Shown here: positions 1-9,810 of the stretch, piece by piece | Position numbering within the stretch: position 1 is the stretch's first letter | Layout: every line of letters starts with the position of its first letter | DNA from: Micrococcales bacterium | Lineage (GTDB): Bacteria; Actinomycetota; Actinomycetes; Actinomycetales; Microbacteriaceae | Assembly (NCBI GenBank): GCA_017306245.1 | Contig: JAFKIY010000001.1 | Span: forward strand, 62,001 to 126,000 | Direction: 5' to 3' | DNA: 64,000 nucleotides | Translations under genes and position numbers: made by a program | Notes under the pieces: model-generated | The model's database searches: none | The model's input: the letters and a program-made list of their open reading frames with translations, nothing else | What the model was told of the DNA's origin: nothing

Positions 1-443
1 TCGGTCTTATTCCCGCAGGGCTCGCGAGCCGCGACACGCTGCGGCTCGAAGCCGGAATGCCGCTCTACGGCCATGAGCTCGGCCGGGACATCCGCCCGGC
101 GCAGGCGGGACTCGGCCGCGTCGTGCACTTCACGAAGGAGGGCGACTTCGTCGGGCGTGCAGCCGCGGAGGCCGGCCTTCCGGACGGTTCGCGCATGCTC
201 GTCGGACTGGTCTCCGATGGGCGCCGCGCCGGCCGCGCCGGGTACGCCGTCGTCCACGGGGGAACTCCCGTCGGGGAGGTCACGAGCGGTGCGCTGTCGC
301 CGACCCTCGGCTATCCGATCGCGATGGCCTACGTGGACGCCGCCTACGTCGAACCGGGCACCGTGCTGGACCTGGACATCCGGGGCACCATGGTTCCCGC
401 GACCGTCACCGCATTGCCCTTCTATAAGAGAGAGAAGAACTGA
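1..443 (+). CDS. gcvT: Aminomethyltransferase (glycine cleavage T-protein), 3' part
   Basis: This is the C-terminal part of the T-protein, which takes the aminomethyl group from lipoyl H-protein and gives methylene-tetrahydrofolate and ammonia. The open frame enters from the window edge (first complete codon at base 3), so the start and the folate-binding core are missing. The visible residues include the family signature around [20 protein letters not shown], followed by the C-terminal barrel ending in PFYKREKN. One base separates its TGA from the gcvH ATG, which indicates one gcvT-gcvH-gcvP operon. Any glycine riboswitch would lie upstream, outside this window. Confidence 0.96.
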   Translation, partial: GLIPAGLASRDTLRLEAGMPLYGHELGRDIRPAQAGLGRVVHFTKEGDFVGRAAAEAGLPDGSRMLVGLVSDGRRAGRAGYAVVHGGTPVGEVTSGALSPTLGYPIAMAYVDAAYVEPGTVLDLDIRGTMVPATVTALPFYKREKN

Positions 444-444
444 G

Positions 445-831
445 ATGGCTGACAAGAACACCCTCAAATTCACGCCGGAGCACGAGTGGCTGGATATCTC
501 CGGGACCGTCGCGACGATCGGGATCACCGATTACGCGGCAGAAAAGCTGGGCGACGTTGTGTTTGTCGAACTCCCCAAGGTCGGAAGCTCGATCCAGAGC
601 GGCAAGGTGGTCGGTGAGATCGAGTCGACAAAATCGGTCGGCGAGTTGTTCGCGCCCGTGGACGGCACCGTCACCGAAGCGAACGGCGCCGTCACCGATC
701 GACCCGAGCTTGTCAACGAGGACCCGTTCGGTGCCGGCTGGATGATCAAGGTCGAGGTTGCGGATGCGTCCGTGTTCGACTCGCTCGATCTGCTGGACTT
801 CGCCGCCTACACCGCGCTGGTAGGGGAGTGA
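445..831 (+). CDS. gcvH: Glycine cleavage system H protein (lipoyl carrier)
   Basis: A 128-residue H-protein that shuttles the aminomethyl group from P-protein to T-protein on a lipoyl arm. The lipoylation site is K63 in the motif [11 protein letters not shown]. The length and the opening [10 protein letters not shown] are typical of the family. The ATG at 445 follows the gcvT stop by one base, with purine-rich AGAGAGAAG upstream as a likely ribosome binding site. The TGA overlaps the gcvP ATG (TGATG), suggesting translational coupling. Confidence 0.98.
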   Translation: MADKNTLKFTPEHEWLDISGTVATIGITDYAAEKLGDVVFVELPKVGSSIQSGKVVGEIESTKSVGELFAPVDGTVTEANGAVTDRPELVNEDPFGAGWMIKVEVADASVFDSLDLLDFAAYTALVGE

Positions 832-3755
832 TGGCAACCTCGTCCGGGGCAGAACTGGGAGAATTCGCGCAGCGCCACATCGGCACACACTCCGATGCGC
901 AGTCGACGATGCTCGACGTGCTCGGCTACGAATCGTTGCCGGCCCTGGTGTCGGCGGCGGTTCCGGATTCGATCAAGCTCACGGAGGAAGAATCCGTTCT
1001 TCCTCCCGCGGCAACCGAACGTGAGGCGCTTGCCGAATTGCGCGCGTATGCCTCCCGCAACCGCGTGAACCGCGCGATGATCGGCCTCGGCTACTACGAC
1101 ACGATTACGCCGGCCGTGATCAAGCGGAACGTTCTGGAGAACCCGAGCTGGTACACCGCCTACACTCCGTATCAGCCGGAAATCTCGCAGGGACGCCTCG
1201 AGGCGCTCATCAATTTCCAGACCATGGTTGCCGACCTCACCGGCCTGGATACCGCGAATTCTTCGATGCTGGACGAGTCCACCGCGGTGGTCGAGGGCAT
1301 GCTTCTGGCCCGCCGCGCGTCAAAGTCCGGCTCCAACGTCTTCCTCGTCGACGAGGACGCGCTGCCCCAGACGAAGGCGCTGCTGGAAAACCGGGCGGCC
1401 GCCGTCGGAATCGAGCTGCACTACACGGCATACGACATGTCTCCGCCGCCATCGGACATCGACGTGTTCGGCGCCCTGATCCAGTACCCGGGGTCCTCCG
1501 GGCGCGTGTGGGATCCGCGCGAGGTCATCGATGCGGTGCACGCACAGGATGGCCTCGTCGTCGTGGCAGCCGACCTGCTCGCGCTCACGCTGCTCACCTC
1601 GCCGGGTGAGCTCGGAGCCGATGTCGCGGTGGGCACGACACAGCGATTCGGCGTGCCGATGGGCTTCGGCGGACCGCACGCGGGATACCTCGCGGTGCGC
1701 TCGGGCCTCGAACGCCAGCTCCCCGGGCGCCTCGTCGGAGTGTCCAGAGACGCGGACGGCAACGTCGCGTACCGCCTCACCCTCCAGGCGCGGGAGCAGC
1801 ACATCCGCAGAGAAAAGGCGACGTCCAACATTTGCACCGCCCAGGTGCTGCTCGCGGTCATGGCGGGGATGTATGCCGTGTATCACGGCCCGGCGGGCCT
1901 GAAGGCGATCGCCGAACGGGTCACCTCCCGCACCCGGTTCCTCGCCGACGCGGCGACCGACGGCGGACACACCATCATTCACGGAAACTATTTCGACACC
2001 CTCACTCTCGAGACGGCCCGCAGCGCGAACGACCTCGTGAAGCGCGCATACGATGCCGGGTTCCTGTTCCACCGCGTCGGCGACAATCACGTGCAATTCT
2101 CGGTCGATGAGACGACCAGCGCGCAGGACCTGCTCGCTGTTGCCGCAGTGCTCGGCGCGGAGAAGGCGACCCTCGACGGCCTCGCGCCGGGTCACACTGC
2201 GGTGGGCAGCTGGATTCCGCAGAGCCTGCAGCGCACGAGCGAGTACCTGACGCATCCGGTGTTCAACACCCACCGCTCGGAGACGAGCATGATGCGCTAC
2301 CTCAAATACCTTGCGGACAAGGATTACGCGCTCGACCGGGGCATGATCCCGCTCGGTTCCTGCACCATGAAGCTGAACGCCGCGACGGAGATGGAAGCCG
2401 TGTCCTGGCCGGAGTTCGCCGGAATCCACCCGTTCGCCCCCGAATCCGATGTCGAAGGCTACCTTGACCTGATCGAGCAGCTGGAGTCCTGGCTCGCGGA
2501 CGTCACAGGGTACGACGCGGCGTCAGTCCAGCCGAACGCCGGCAGCCAGGGCGAACTTGCCGGACTCCTCGCCATCCGCGGATACCATGAGTCGCGCGGC
2601 GAGGAGAACCGCACGGTGTGCCTCATCCCCTCGAGCGCCCACGGCACGAATGCCGCGAGCGCCGTGCTTGCCGGCATGAAGGTGGTCGTGGTCGCGTGCG
2701 ATGACCGGGGCAACGTCGATGTGGAGGACGTCAGGGCGCGCATCGCGGAGCACGCGGGAGAGTTGGCGGCCCTCATGGTCACCTACCCGTCCACGCATGG
2801 CGTGTACGAACAGGAGATCCGGGAGATCACGGATGCCGTGCACGAGGCCGGCGGACAGGTCTACATCGACGGAGCGAACCTGAACGCCCTGCTCGGCTAC
2901 GCGCGCTTCGGCGAGTTCGGTGGGGACGTGTCCCATCTGAACCTGCACAAGACGTTCTGCATCCCGCACGGCGGAGGCGGCCCGGGAGTCGGGCCCGTCG
3001 CGGCGAAGGCGCACCTCGCACCGTTCCTGCCCTCGCACCCGTTCGCCCAGCGCAGGAAGCCGCTCCCTGAGGAGCGCGCAGCGCGACTCGAAGGGGGCAC
3101 CACGGGAACGCCGCACCACAACATCGTGTCCGCCGCCCCCTACGGCAGTCCCAGCATCCTTCCCATCACGTGGGCGTACATCCGGATGATGGGCTCGGAG
3201 GGCCTGCGGGATGCCACGGGCGCGGCCGTGCTCGCGGCGAACTACCTCGCTGCGCGCCTACGAAAGTACTTTCCGGTTCTGTACTCGGGAGAGAACGGGC
3301 TCGTCGCGCACGAGTGCATCATCGACCTGCGTCCGCTCACCGAAGCCACCGGCGTCACGGTGGACGATGTTGCCAAACGTCTCATCGATTTCGGGTTCCA
3401 CGCTCCGACCATGTCGTTCCCGGTTCCCGGCACGCTCATGATCGAGCCCACCGAGAGCGAGGACCTCGCCGAGCTTGACCGATTCGTGGAGGCGATGATC
3501 GCCATCCGCGCCGAAGCGGATGCCGTTGGCGGCGGCGAGTGGCCGGCGGACGACAATCCGCTCCATCATGCGCCGCACACCGCGCGGTCGGTGATCGTGG
3601 GCGAGTGGGAGCACGCGTATTCGCGCGAGAAGGCGGCGTATCCGGTGCCTTCGGTCCTGCGGAACAAGTACTGGCCGCCTGTGCGCAGGGTGGATCAGGC
3701 GTGGGGCGACCGCAACCTGTTCTGCGCGTGCCCGCCGCCGGAGGCGTTCGCGTAG
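831..3755 (+). CDS. gcvP: Glycine dehydrogenase (decarboxylating), P-protein
   Basis: A 974-residue fused P-protein (homodimeric type) that decarboxylates glycine with pyridoxal phosphate and passes the aminomethyl group to H-protein. The PLP lysine is K707 in [16 protein letters not shown], and the glycine-rich loop follows it. Both halves of the ancestral duplication are present. ATG 831 overlaps the gcvH stop; a GTG three bases earlier is also possible and would add one residue. The gene is the last of the operon, and a repeat hairpin follows it. Confidence 0.98.
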   Translation: MATSSGAELGEFAQRHIGTHSDAQSTMLDVLGYESLPALVSAAVPDSIKLTEEESVLPPAATEREALAELRAYASRNRVNRAMIGLGYYDTITPAVIKRNVLENPSWYTAYTPYQPEISQGRLEALINFQTMVADLTGLDTANSSMLDESTAVVEGMLLARRASKSGSNVFLVDEDALPQTKALLENRAAAVGIELHYTAYDMSPPPSDIDVFGALIQYPGSSGRVWDPREVIDAVHAQDGLVVVAADLLALTLLTSPGELGADVAVGTTQRFGVPMGFGGPHAGYLAVRSGLERQLPGRLVGVSRDADGNVAYRLTLQAREQHIRREKATSNICTAQVLLAVMAGMYAVYHGPAGLKAIAERVTSRTRFLADAATDGGHTIIHGNYFDTLTLETARSANDLVKRAYDAGFLFHRVGDNHVQFSVDETTSAQDLLAVAAVLGAEKATLDGLAPGHTAVGSWIPQSLQRTSEYLTHPVFNTHRSETSMMRYLKYLADKDYALDRGMIPLGSCTMKLNAATEMEAVSWPEFAGIHPFAPESDVEGYLDLIEQLESWLADVTGYDAASVQPNAGSQGELAGLLAIRGYHESRGEENRTVCLIPSSAHGTNAASAVLAGMKVVVVACDDRGNVDVEDVRARIAEHAGELAALMVTYPSTHGVYEQEIREITDAVHEAGGQVYIDGANLNALLGYARFGEFGGDVSHLNLHKTFCIPHGGGGPGVGPVAAKAHLAPFLPSHPFAQRRKPLPEERAARLEGGTTGTPHHNIVSAAPYGSPSILPITWAYIRMMGSEGLRDATGAAVLAANYLAARLRKYFPVLYSGENGLVAHECIIDLRPLTEATGVTVDDVAKRLIDFGFHAPTMSFPVPGTLMIEPTESEDLAELDRFVEAMIAIRAEADAVGGGEWPADDNPLHHAPHTARSVIVGEWEHAYSREKAAYPVPSVLRNKYWPPVRRVDQAWGDRNLFCACPPPEAFA

Positions 3756-3768
3756 CCGCACTCTGCTT

Positions 3769-3800
3769 CCTTCGAGACGCGCTGGGCGCTCCTTAGCGAG
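3769..3800. repeat. Palindromic intergenic repeat, copy 1
   Basis: This lies between the convergent ends of gcvP and the CAAX protease gene. It reads CCTTCGAGACG, a GC-rich centre, then CTCCTTAG, and matches the layout of the copy at 30401-30435 (CCTTCGAGACG ... CTCCTCAG). Its position suits a bidirectional terminator or REP-like element. It is the most degraded of the three copies seen. Confidence 0.5.
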
Positions 3801-3839
3801 CGGTTGGCACGCACCGCGCCCCGAAGGGAGGCGGCCCGG

Positions 3840-4616
3840 TTACAACCAGCTGAACACCGATGCTGCCCACGGGTACCCGATGAACGTGGCGGCGTCCAGA
3901 ATGAAGTGCGCGATCACGAGCGGGAGCAGTCGCCCGTACCGGGTGTACAGCCAGCCGAAAAGCACTCCCATCGCGATGTTGCCGACGAAGGATCCAAAGC
4001 CCTGGTAGAGGTGGTACGTTCCCCGCAGCACCGCGGCCGCCAGGATGATGCTCCAGCGCCCCCAGCCAAGATCCCGCAGCCGCGCGAACAGGTACCCGAC
4101 GACGATGACTTCCTCGGTGATTCCGGCGCGCGCGGCCGAGAGCAGCAGGATCGGCACCGTCCACCAGTGCTGGTCGAGCGCGGTCGGGATCACCTGAACC
4201 GTAATCCCCACCGCCCGCCCGAGCAGGTACAGTCCGATGCCGGGGATGCCGATGATCAGGGCGAGTCCGATGCCCGACGCGGTGTCCCTGAACGGGTGGC
4301 GGAAGTCGATCCCGAGCCGTGAGAGGTGCGGCGAGGCCGCCTGCCATAACAGGAATCCGACGAGGGCGACGGGCACGAGCGCGAAGAACACACCCAGGAA
4401 CTGGTAGATCAAATCGAAAATCTGGCGGTCGCTCAGGGGGGCGTTGAGGGTCGCCGTCTGCTGTGACAGCGCCTTCGTCTGGGTGAGCCGGTTGACTATG
4501 GCTACCACCGAATACACGGCGGATGCTCCGAGCGAGAGCCCGAGCACGATCAGGATCTCGCTCCACAGCCGCCGCCTGCCGCTCGCGGGCAGTGCGGAGA
4601 TGTTCGACCCGGTCAT
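3840..4616 (-). CDS. CAAX-type (CPBP family) membrane protease
   Basis: A 258-residue membrane protein with about seven hydrophobic segments, resembling the CPBP/ABI intramembrane metalloprotease family. Visible family motifs are the glutamate pair in ITEEVIVVGYLFARLR, a histidine in RGTYHLYQG and HxxxD in AHFILDAATF. The usual arginine of EExxxR is valine here, so catalysis is uncertain. The start ATG at 4616 overlaps the stop of the upstream DCC gene by four bases (ATGA), so the two form an operon. Substrates are unknown; relatives process prenylated proteins or act in bacteriocin immunity. Confidence 0.8.
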   Translation of the reverse strand: MTGSNISALPASGRRRLWSEILIVLGLSLGASAVYSVVAIVNRLTQTKALSQQTATLNAPLSDRQIFDLIYQFLGVFFALVPVALVGFLLWQAASPHLSRLGIDFRHPFRDTASGIGLALIIGIPGIGLYLLGRAVGITVQVIPTALDQHWWTVPILLLSAARAGITEEVIVVGYLFARLRDLGWGRWSIILAAAVLRGTYHLYQGFGSFVGNIAMGVLFGWLYTRYGRLLPLVIAHFILDAATFIGYPWAASVFSWL

Positions 4617-5026
4617 CCTTCGCGGTCGACCCTGCACGCGGGGGTGCCGCCGGGGAGCACGTAGCGGAAACGCGCCACGACGCGGTAGACCGCGTCGGCG
4701 ACGAGCGAGAACGGCAGGGTATCCATGAGCACGCCGAGGAACCGCCAGCCCCATGCCGGCTGGTGTCGCAGGAGCGTGGACACCGCCAGATACCCGCCGT
4801 ACTGGCGGAGCGACCCTCGCCGGTCCGTTGCCACGAGCCACACCATATCTGCAGCCTCCTGCGCGGTGAGGCCCAGCTCCTCGAGATTCGCCAGCTGGTA
4901 CGGATGCGATGGGGGTGGGGCGGGCAGGGTGCCCTCCAGCCACCGGACCGCACTCGTGCAGAATCCGCAATCGCCGTCGAAGACCAGCGTGGACTGGTCG
5001 CGGCGGAGAGTGGATGCGGGTGGCAT
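4613..5026 (-). CDS. DCC family thiol-disulfide oxidoreductase-like protein (DUF393)
   Basis: A 137-residue protein opening with VFDGDCGFCTSAVRWL, the hallmark of the DCC (DUF393) family, with a CxxC redox pair near residue 20. Members are predicted thioredoxin-fold oxidoreductases of unknown substrate. The ATG at 5026 was chosen because a TAGCAT -10 box sits seven bases upstream (leaderless layout) and the DCC motif starts soon after. A longer frame to 5119 lacks support. It is coupled to the membrane protease downstream. Confidence 0.85.
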   Translation of the reverse strand: MPPASTLRRDQSTLVFDGDCGFCTSAVRWLEGTLPAPPPSHPYQLANLEELGLTAQEAADMVWLVATDRRGSLRQYGGYLAVSTLLRHQPAWGWRFLGVLMDTLPFSLVADAVYRVVARFRYVLPGGTPACRVDREG

Positions 5027-5033
5027 GGTTCCG

Positions 5034-5039
5034 ATGCTA
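5034..5039 (-). promoter_or_regulatory. -10 box, leaderless promoter of the DCC gene
   Basis: TAGCAT on the minus strand ends seven bases before the ATG at 5026. There is no clear ribosome binding site. Confidence 0.5.
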
Positions 5040-5186
5040 CGCGCCTCTGCGCTGCGCGTCAGACACCTGAAACCTGCCTCCGGCGTCGAAAGAATGCGAA
5101 AAAGTTGCATTCGACGCAAGATTTCGCCGGAGTTCGCAATATTCCCGTAACTGCGTTAACAGTCGATAACGTTTGCGTTTACAGTT

Positions 5187-5214
5187 TTGCTGTGGAGTCG
5201 ACCCTGCATAGGGT
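5187..5214 (+). promoter_or_regulatory. Candidate promoter of the peptide ABC importer
   Basis: TTGCTG (5187-5192), a 16-base spacer, then TAGGGT (5209-5214) would give a leader of about 65 bases before the GTG at 5287. The 260-base gap 5027-5286 is the longest gene-free stretch in the window and is AT-richer than its surroundings at 5100-5180. No operator was recognised in it. Confidence 0.4.
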
Positions 5215-5286
5215 TCTCTTAATAACAAGCGGTTCGGGGCGCTAGGAATTGTCCTGACTCGTAATCCATCTTGCACAGGAGGAAAA

Positions 5287-7038
5287 GTGAAATTCAGACG
5301 CATCGGAGTGCCGATCGCGATGGCTGCAATAGCGGCCATGGCGGTTACTGGTTGCACAACAACCGGCGAAACTCCGTCCACAACGACCGGGGGCACCATC
5401 ACGGTGGCCGAGGTTAACGAGCTCACCTCGTTCAACCCGAACACCCCTCAGGGCAACCTGGACATGAACTCGAAGCTCACGGGGTACACCCGTTCGGGCT
5501 TCTTCTACCTCGACAACAAGCTCAACATCGTTCCGGACAAGAGCTTCGGAACCGTCGAGAAGACAAGCGATGACCCGCTGACCGTCAAGTACACGCTCGC
5601 GAAGACGGCGACGTGGTCCGACGGCACCCCGGTCACCGCGGACGACATGATGCTGGCCTGGGCCGTGCAGTCCGGATACTTCAACGACTCGAAGTCCGAC
5701 GCAGACGGCAACGTGACCTCGGGTACGACGTACTTCGACTACGCGGGCGACACCACGGGCCTCGGCCTCACGGACAAGCCGGTGATCGGTGACGACAACA
5801 TGTCGATGACCCTCACCTACAGCGAGCCGTACGCCGACTGGCAGCTCGTCAACCCGATCGACGCACCGGCTCACGTCGTTGCCGACCACGCGGGCGTCGC
5901 GCTCAAGGATGTCCTCGCGGCGATGCAGTCGATGCCCCGCGGCGACGCGTCCAACCCGGCTGCGCCGAACAAGGACCTGAAGGCCTTCGCGGACTTCTGG
6001 AACACCGGTTTCGACGCGACGAGCCTGCCGACCGACAAGAGCCTGTACCTTTCCTCCGCTGGAATGGTGCTCGACTCCTGGACGCCGAAGCAGTCCATCA
6101 CGCTAGTTCGGAACCCCGACTACAAGGGTGACCTGAAGCCGAAGGTGGACAAGATCGTCATCCGCTTCATCGGTGACGCTCAGGCGCAGGTGACGGCACT
6201 TCAGAACGGCGAGGTTGACGTGATCAACCCGCAGTCCTCCGCCGACACGATCAAGTCCCTCGAGGCGCTGAAGAACGTGACGACCCTCACGGGTAACCAG
6301 TTCAGCTACGACCACCTGGACCTCTCCTTCAACACGCCAGTGTTCAAGGACCCGGATGTGCGCAAGGCGTTCCTCATGACGGTTCCGCGTCAGCAGATCC
6401 TCGACGCGATCGTCACGCCGCAGAACCCGGATGCCACGCTGGATGACTCCCAGCTGTTCTTCCCGGGTACCGACGCGTACGACCAGTCGGTCAAGGTGAA
6501 CGGGGCCTCCGCGTACGACAAGGTGGACATCGACGGTGCGAAGGCTCTGCTGAACGGCAAGACGCCTGAAGTGAAGATCCTGTACAACACGAAGAACCCG
6601 AACCGCGTCAACTCCTTCCAGGCCATCCAGGCTTCGGCGGAGAAGGCCGGATTCAAGGTCATCGACGGCGGTGCTGAGAACTGGGGTTCGCTCCTCGGTA
6701 GCGGCACCTACGACGCGACCATCTTCGGTTGGATCTCGTCGGGTGTCGGCGTTGCCGGCGTCCCGCAGATCTTCAGCACCGACGGTGGCGGTAACTTCAA
6801 CGGTTACTCGAACCCGGAGGTCGACAAGCTGGCCAAGCAGCTCCAGGTCACTCTGGACCAGAAGGACCAGACTGACATCCAGATCAAGATCGACACGATG
6901 CTCTTCGCAGACGCATACGGCGTACCGCTGTTCGTCGCCCCGGGCGTCATGGCGTTCAGCAACAACGTCACAGGCGTTGTGTACTACCCCGGCCAGGCCG
7001 GCGTGGGCTGGAACTACTGGGAGTGGGCAAAGAAGTAA
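5287..7038 (+). CDS. ABC transporter substrate-binding lipoprotein (family 5, peptide type)
   Basis: A 583-residue extracellular solute-binding protein of the oligopeptide/dipeptide type, anchored outside the membrane as a lipoprotein. A signal peptide ends in a lipobox with Cys23 (AMAVTGC). Family-5 signs include YTLAKTATWSDGTPVTADDM and the domain layout over about 540 residues. The GTG at 5287 has an excellent ribosome binding site, AGGAGG, seven bases upstream. Permeases and a fused ATPase follow. The substrate is probably a peptide but could be another small molecule. Confidence 0.92.
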   Translation: MKFRRIGVPIAMAAIAAMAVTGCTTTGETPSTTTGGTITVAEVNELTSFNPNTPQGNLDMNSKLTGYTRSGFFYLDNKLNIVPDKSFGTVEKTSDDPLTVKYTLAKTATWSDGTPVTADDMMLAWAVQSGYFNDSKSDADGNVTSGTTYFDYAGDTTGLGLTDKPVIGDDNMSMTLTYSEPYADWQLVNPIDAPAHVVADHAGVALKDVLAAMQSMPRGDASNPAAPNKDLKAFADFWNTGFDATSLPTDKSLYLSSAGMVLDSWTPKQSITLVRNPDYKGDLKPKVDKIVIRFIGDAQAQVTALQNGEVDVINPQSSADTIKSLEALKNVTTLTGNQFSYDHLDLSFNTPVFKDPDVRKAFLMTVPRQQILDAIVTPQNPDATLDDSQLFFPGTDAYDQSVKVNGASAYDKVDIDGAKALLNGKTPEVKILYNTKNPNRVNSFQAIQASAEKAGFKVIDGGAENWGSLLGSGTYDATIFGWISSGVGVAGVPQIFSTDGGGNFNGYSNPEVDKLAKQLQVTLDQKDQTDIQIKIDTMLFADAYGVPLFVAPGVMAFSNNVTGVVYYPGQAGVGWNYWEWAKK

Positions 7039-7086
7039 TCTCCTGGCTCAGTCCCTAACGGACTGACCCTGGATGAACTTCCAGGG

Positions 7087-7119
7087 CGGAGCGCCAGGAC
7101 CCAAGGTCCTGGCGCTCCG
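7087..7119 (+). terminator. Strong hairpin between binding protein and permease genes
   Basis: A perfect 15-bp stem (7087-7101 with 7105-7119) encloses a three-base loop, CAA. No T run follows, as is common in high-GC bacteria. Lying 48 bases after the lipoprotein stop and 119 before the permease, it would let most transcripts end here. This would give more binding protein than permease and may also stabilise the mRNA 3' end. Confidence 0.8.
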
Positions 7120-7238
7120 TTCCATCACGAACCCCTACCCACCCCTTCCCGAGGTTCGCGCGCCATAAGCGCACGGGCTCGGCTAAACTTCCCGCAGGCT
7201 GCCAGTGGTGTCGGTCTGCGACAGGAAAGCGTTCTTTC

Positions 7239-8780
7239 ATGGTGACATTCATCGCGAGACGGCTCATTGTCTCGGTTCTGCTGCTGCTCGGCGCGGCATT
7301 TATCATGTACCAGCTCACCGCCTTGGCCGGTGACCCGCTGGAAGAGTTCTACCAGAGTCGGCTCCCCAACCGGGATCAGCTCATCGCCGCGCGAACCGAA
7401 GCCTTGCAGCTGAACGTTCCGGCCCCCTTGCGTTTCTTCCTCTGGCTGGGCGGGGCGGCCAAGTGCCTCATTCCCTTCGCCAACACGTGCGACCTTGGCC
7501 TGACCGCACAGGGTCAAAAGGTAATCGACCTGCTCCCGATGGCCATGGGCTCGACGCTCCAGCTCGTCACGGCGGCCACCGTTCTCGCGATCGTCGTCGG
7601 CATCACCTTCGGAATCGTGTCGGCGCTTCGGCAGTACACCACCTTTGACTTCGTGATGACATTCGTCTCGTTCCTGCTGTACTCCCTTCCGTCCTTCTGG
7701 GTGGGCATCCTGCTCAAGGAGTTCGTGGCGATCCGCTTCAACGACTTCCTCGGGGATCCCGAACTCGGGCCGGTGTGGATCACGGTCATCGCCGTGGTGA
7801 TCGGGCTTCTCTGGGTCGGCCTGGTCGGCGGCGAGTGGCGCCGGCGGGTGAGCGTGTTCATCGTGTCGACGTTGGCGACCGCGGCCGTTCTCGTGTATTT
7901 CTCCCTCACGGACTGGTTCCTGCACCCCAGCATCGGACCGGTATTCCTGCTCATCATGTCGGCGGGCATCGGGCTGGTCCTGTCGACCCTGATGGCCGGC
8001 CTTCGGAACCGCAGGGCGCTGCTGACAGCCGGAATTCAGGTCGTCATCACGATGATCTGCTACTTCGCGCTGCAATCGCTGTTGGACATTTCCAGCATCT
8101 ACACGCTGCTCATCCTCGGACTCATCACCGTTGTCGTCGGACTCGCCACCGGATACTTCGTGGGCGGGCCGGACCGGGGCCTGAACATGCGCGTCGGGGC
8201 GTTCACCGCCGTGCTCTCCGCCTCGCTCATCCTCGTCGACCGGCTCATGCAGTCCTGGCCGCAATATCTCGGCGAATCCGCCATCAACGGCCGCCCGATC
8301 GCCACGGTCGGCTCCCAGACGCCGAACCTGGGCGGTGACATCTGGATTCACGGCATCGACTCCTTCACCCACCTGCTGCTCCCCACCTTGACCCTCATGC
8401 TCATCGGATTCGCCGGATACACGAGGTATTCGCGCGCGGGGATGCTCGACGTGCTCAACCAGGATTACATCCGCACCGCCCGCGCGAAGGGCATGCCGGA
8501 GCGGGTCGTGATCGTGCGGCACGCGTTCCGGAACTCGCTCATTCCGATCGCGACGATCGTCGCCTCGGACTTCGGGGCGCTGCTGGGCGGCGCGATCATC
8601 ACGGAGCAGGTCTTCGCATTCTCCGGCATGGGAGCCTTGTTCCAACGAGGGATTTCACTCCCCGACCCGAACCCGGTCATGGGCTATTTCGTCGTGATCG
8701 CGGTGATGGTGATCGTGTTCAACTTCATTGCCGACATGACCTATTCGGCCCTTGACCCGAGAGTGAGGACCCGCGGATGA
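7239..8780 (+). CDS. Peptide ABC transporter permease (DppB-like) with large insertion
   Basis: A 513-residue inner-membrane permease, much longer than the usual 310-340 residues of DppB. The N-terminal helix (RRLIVSVLLLLGAAFIMY) and the C-terminal EAA region (ARAKGMPERVVIVRHAFRNS) are standard. Between the second or third helix and the EAA module there is about 170 extra residues, roughly 170-340, with five or six hydrophobic segments. ATG 7239 has AGGAAAG upstream. It overlaps the next permease by ATGA. The role of the insert is unknown. Confidence 0.9.
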   Translation: MVTFIARRLIVSVLLLLGAAFIMYQLTALAGDPLEEFYQSRLPNRDQLIAARTEALQLNVPAPLRFFLWLGGAAKCLIPFANTCDLGLTAQGQKVIDLLPMAMGSTLQLVTAATVLAIVVGITFGIVSALRQYTTFDFVMTFVSFLLYSLPSFWVGILLKEFVAIRFNDFLGDPELGPVWITVIAVVIGLLWVGLVGGEWRRRVSVFIVSTLATAAVLVYFSLTDWFLHPSIGPVFLLIMSAGIGLVLSTLMAGLRNRRALLTAGIQVVITMICYFALQSLLDISSIYTLLILGLITVVVGLATGYFVGGPDRGLNMRVGAFTAVLSASLILVDRLMQSWPQYLGESAINGRPIATVGSQTPNLGGDIWIHGIDSFTHLLLPTLTLMLIGFAGYTRYSRAGMLDVLNQDYIRTARAKGMPERVVIVRHAFRNSLIPIATIVASDFGALLGGAIITEQVFAFSGMGALFQRGISLPDPNPVMGYFVVIAVMVIVFNFIADMTYSALDPRVRTRG

Positions 8781-9802
8781 CGATCATCAACGAAGGCGAA
8801 CCGCGCCCGGTGGACGAGGAGGGCGTCGTCACCTCGATCACTCTCGGCAAGAGCCAGGGCCGCCTGATTCTCGAGCGCTTCCTGCACAACTGGGTCGCGA
8901 TGACCTCGCTTGGCATCTTTCTCGCCGTCATCATTCTGTCCGTCACCTCCATCGGCGCGTTCGGAATACCGGGCTGGTGGAAGTACCGCTACACCGATTT
9001 GGCGACTCCGCTGAATGGAGGCGCACCGACGCTGTCGCTCATTCCCACCTGGCTCGGGGGCGACGGCATCCATCTCGGGGAACACCCGTTCGGCCAGACG
9101 CTCATCGGCATCGACTACTTCTCGATGACCATGCGCGGGGTTCAGAACTCGCTCATCGTCATGTTCATCATCGGCGCGCTCGTCGCGGTCATCGGGACGG
9201 TCGTCGGCGCGGTTGCCGGATACTACCGCGGGTGGGTCGAATCGGTGCTCATGCGCTTCACCGACCTCGTCATCGTGATCCCCGTGATCGTCCTCGGCGC
9301 CGTGGTCGGAAAGATCGCGAGCGAACATTTCAAGGGCCTGGGGGTGCTCGGGTTATCCCTGGTTCTGGGACTATTCCTGTGGACAGGACTTGCCCGGCTC
9401 GTGCGCGGTGAATTCCTCACCCTGCGCGAGCGAGAATATGTGGACGCCGCGCGAGTGTCCGGCGCACGCGATGCGCGAATCATGTTCCGGCACATCCTGC
9501 CGAACGCCGTCGGCGTCGTCATCGTCGCAACGACGCTCATCATGGCCGCGGCCATCCTCCTGGAGACGGGCCTGAGCTATCTGGGCTTCGGGATCAGGAG
9601 CCCGGACGTGTCCCTGGGCCTCATCATCAGCCAGAACCAGACCGCGTTCGGCACGAGGCCGTACCTGTTCCTCTGGCCCGGTGTTTTCATCGTGATCATC
9701 GCGCTGACCGTGAACTTCATCGGCGACGGGCTGCGCGACGCATTCGATCCGCGCCAGCGCAAGTTCGTGGCAAGCCGAATGAAGGAACGGGACGAGAAGT
9801 GA
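8777..9802 (+). CDS. Peptide ABC transporter permease (DppC-like)
   Basis: A 341-residue partner permease of the peptide importer. A cytoplasmic N-terminus precedes the first helix, as in DppC, then about five more helices. The EAA loop reads AARVSGARDARIMFRHILPN. The start overlaps the stop of the preceding permease by four bases. The gene ends eight bases from a convergent membrane gene, and the ATPase gene lies beyond it. Confidence 0.93.
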   Translation: MTIINEGEPRPVDEEGVVTSITLGKSQGRLILERFLHNWVAMTSLGIFLAVIILSVTSIGAFGIPGWWKYRYTDLATPLNGGAPTLSLIPTWLGGDGIHLGEHPFGQTLIGIDYFSMTMRGVQNSLIVMFIIGALVAVIGTVVGAVAGYYRGWVESVLMRFTDLVIVIPVIVLGAVVGKIASEHFKGLGVLGLSLVLGLFLWTGLARLVRGEFLTLREREYVDAARVSGARDARIMFRHILPNAVGVVIVATTLIMAAAILLETGLSYLGFGIRSPDVSLGLIISQNQTAFGTRPYLFLWPGVFIVIIALTVNFIGDGLRDAFDPRQRKFVASRMKERDEK

Positions 9803-9810
9803 CGCCGACC

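Noticed and set aside
5100..5180. Riboswitch before the peptide-binding lipoprotein
   Set aside because: The region is AT-richer, but no conserved aptamer pattern was recognised.
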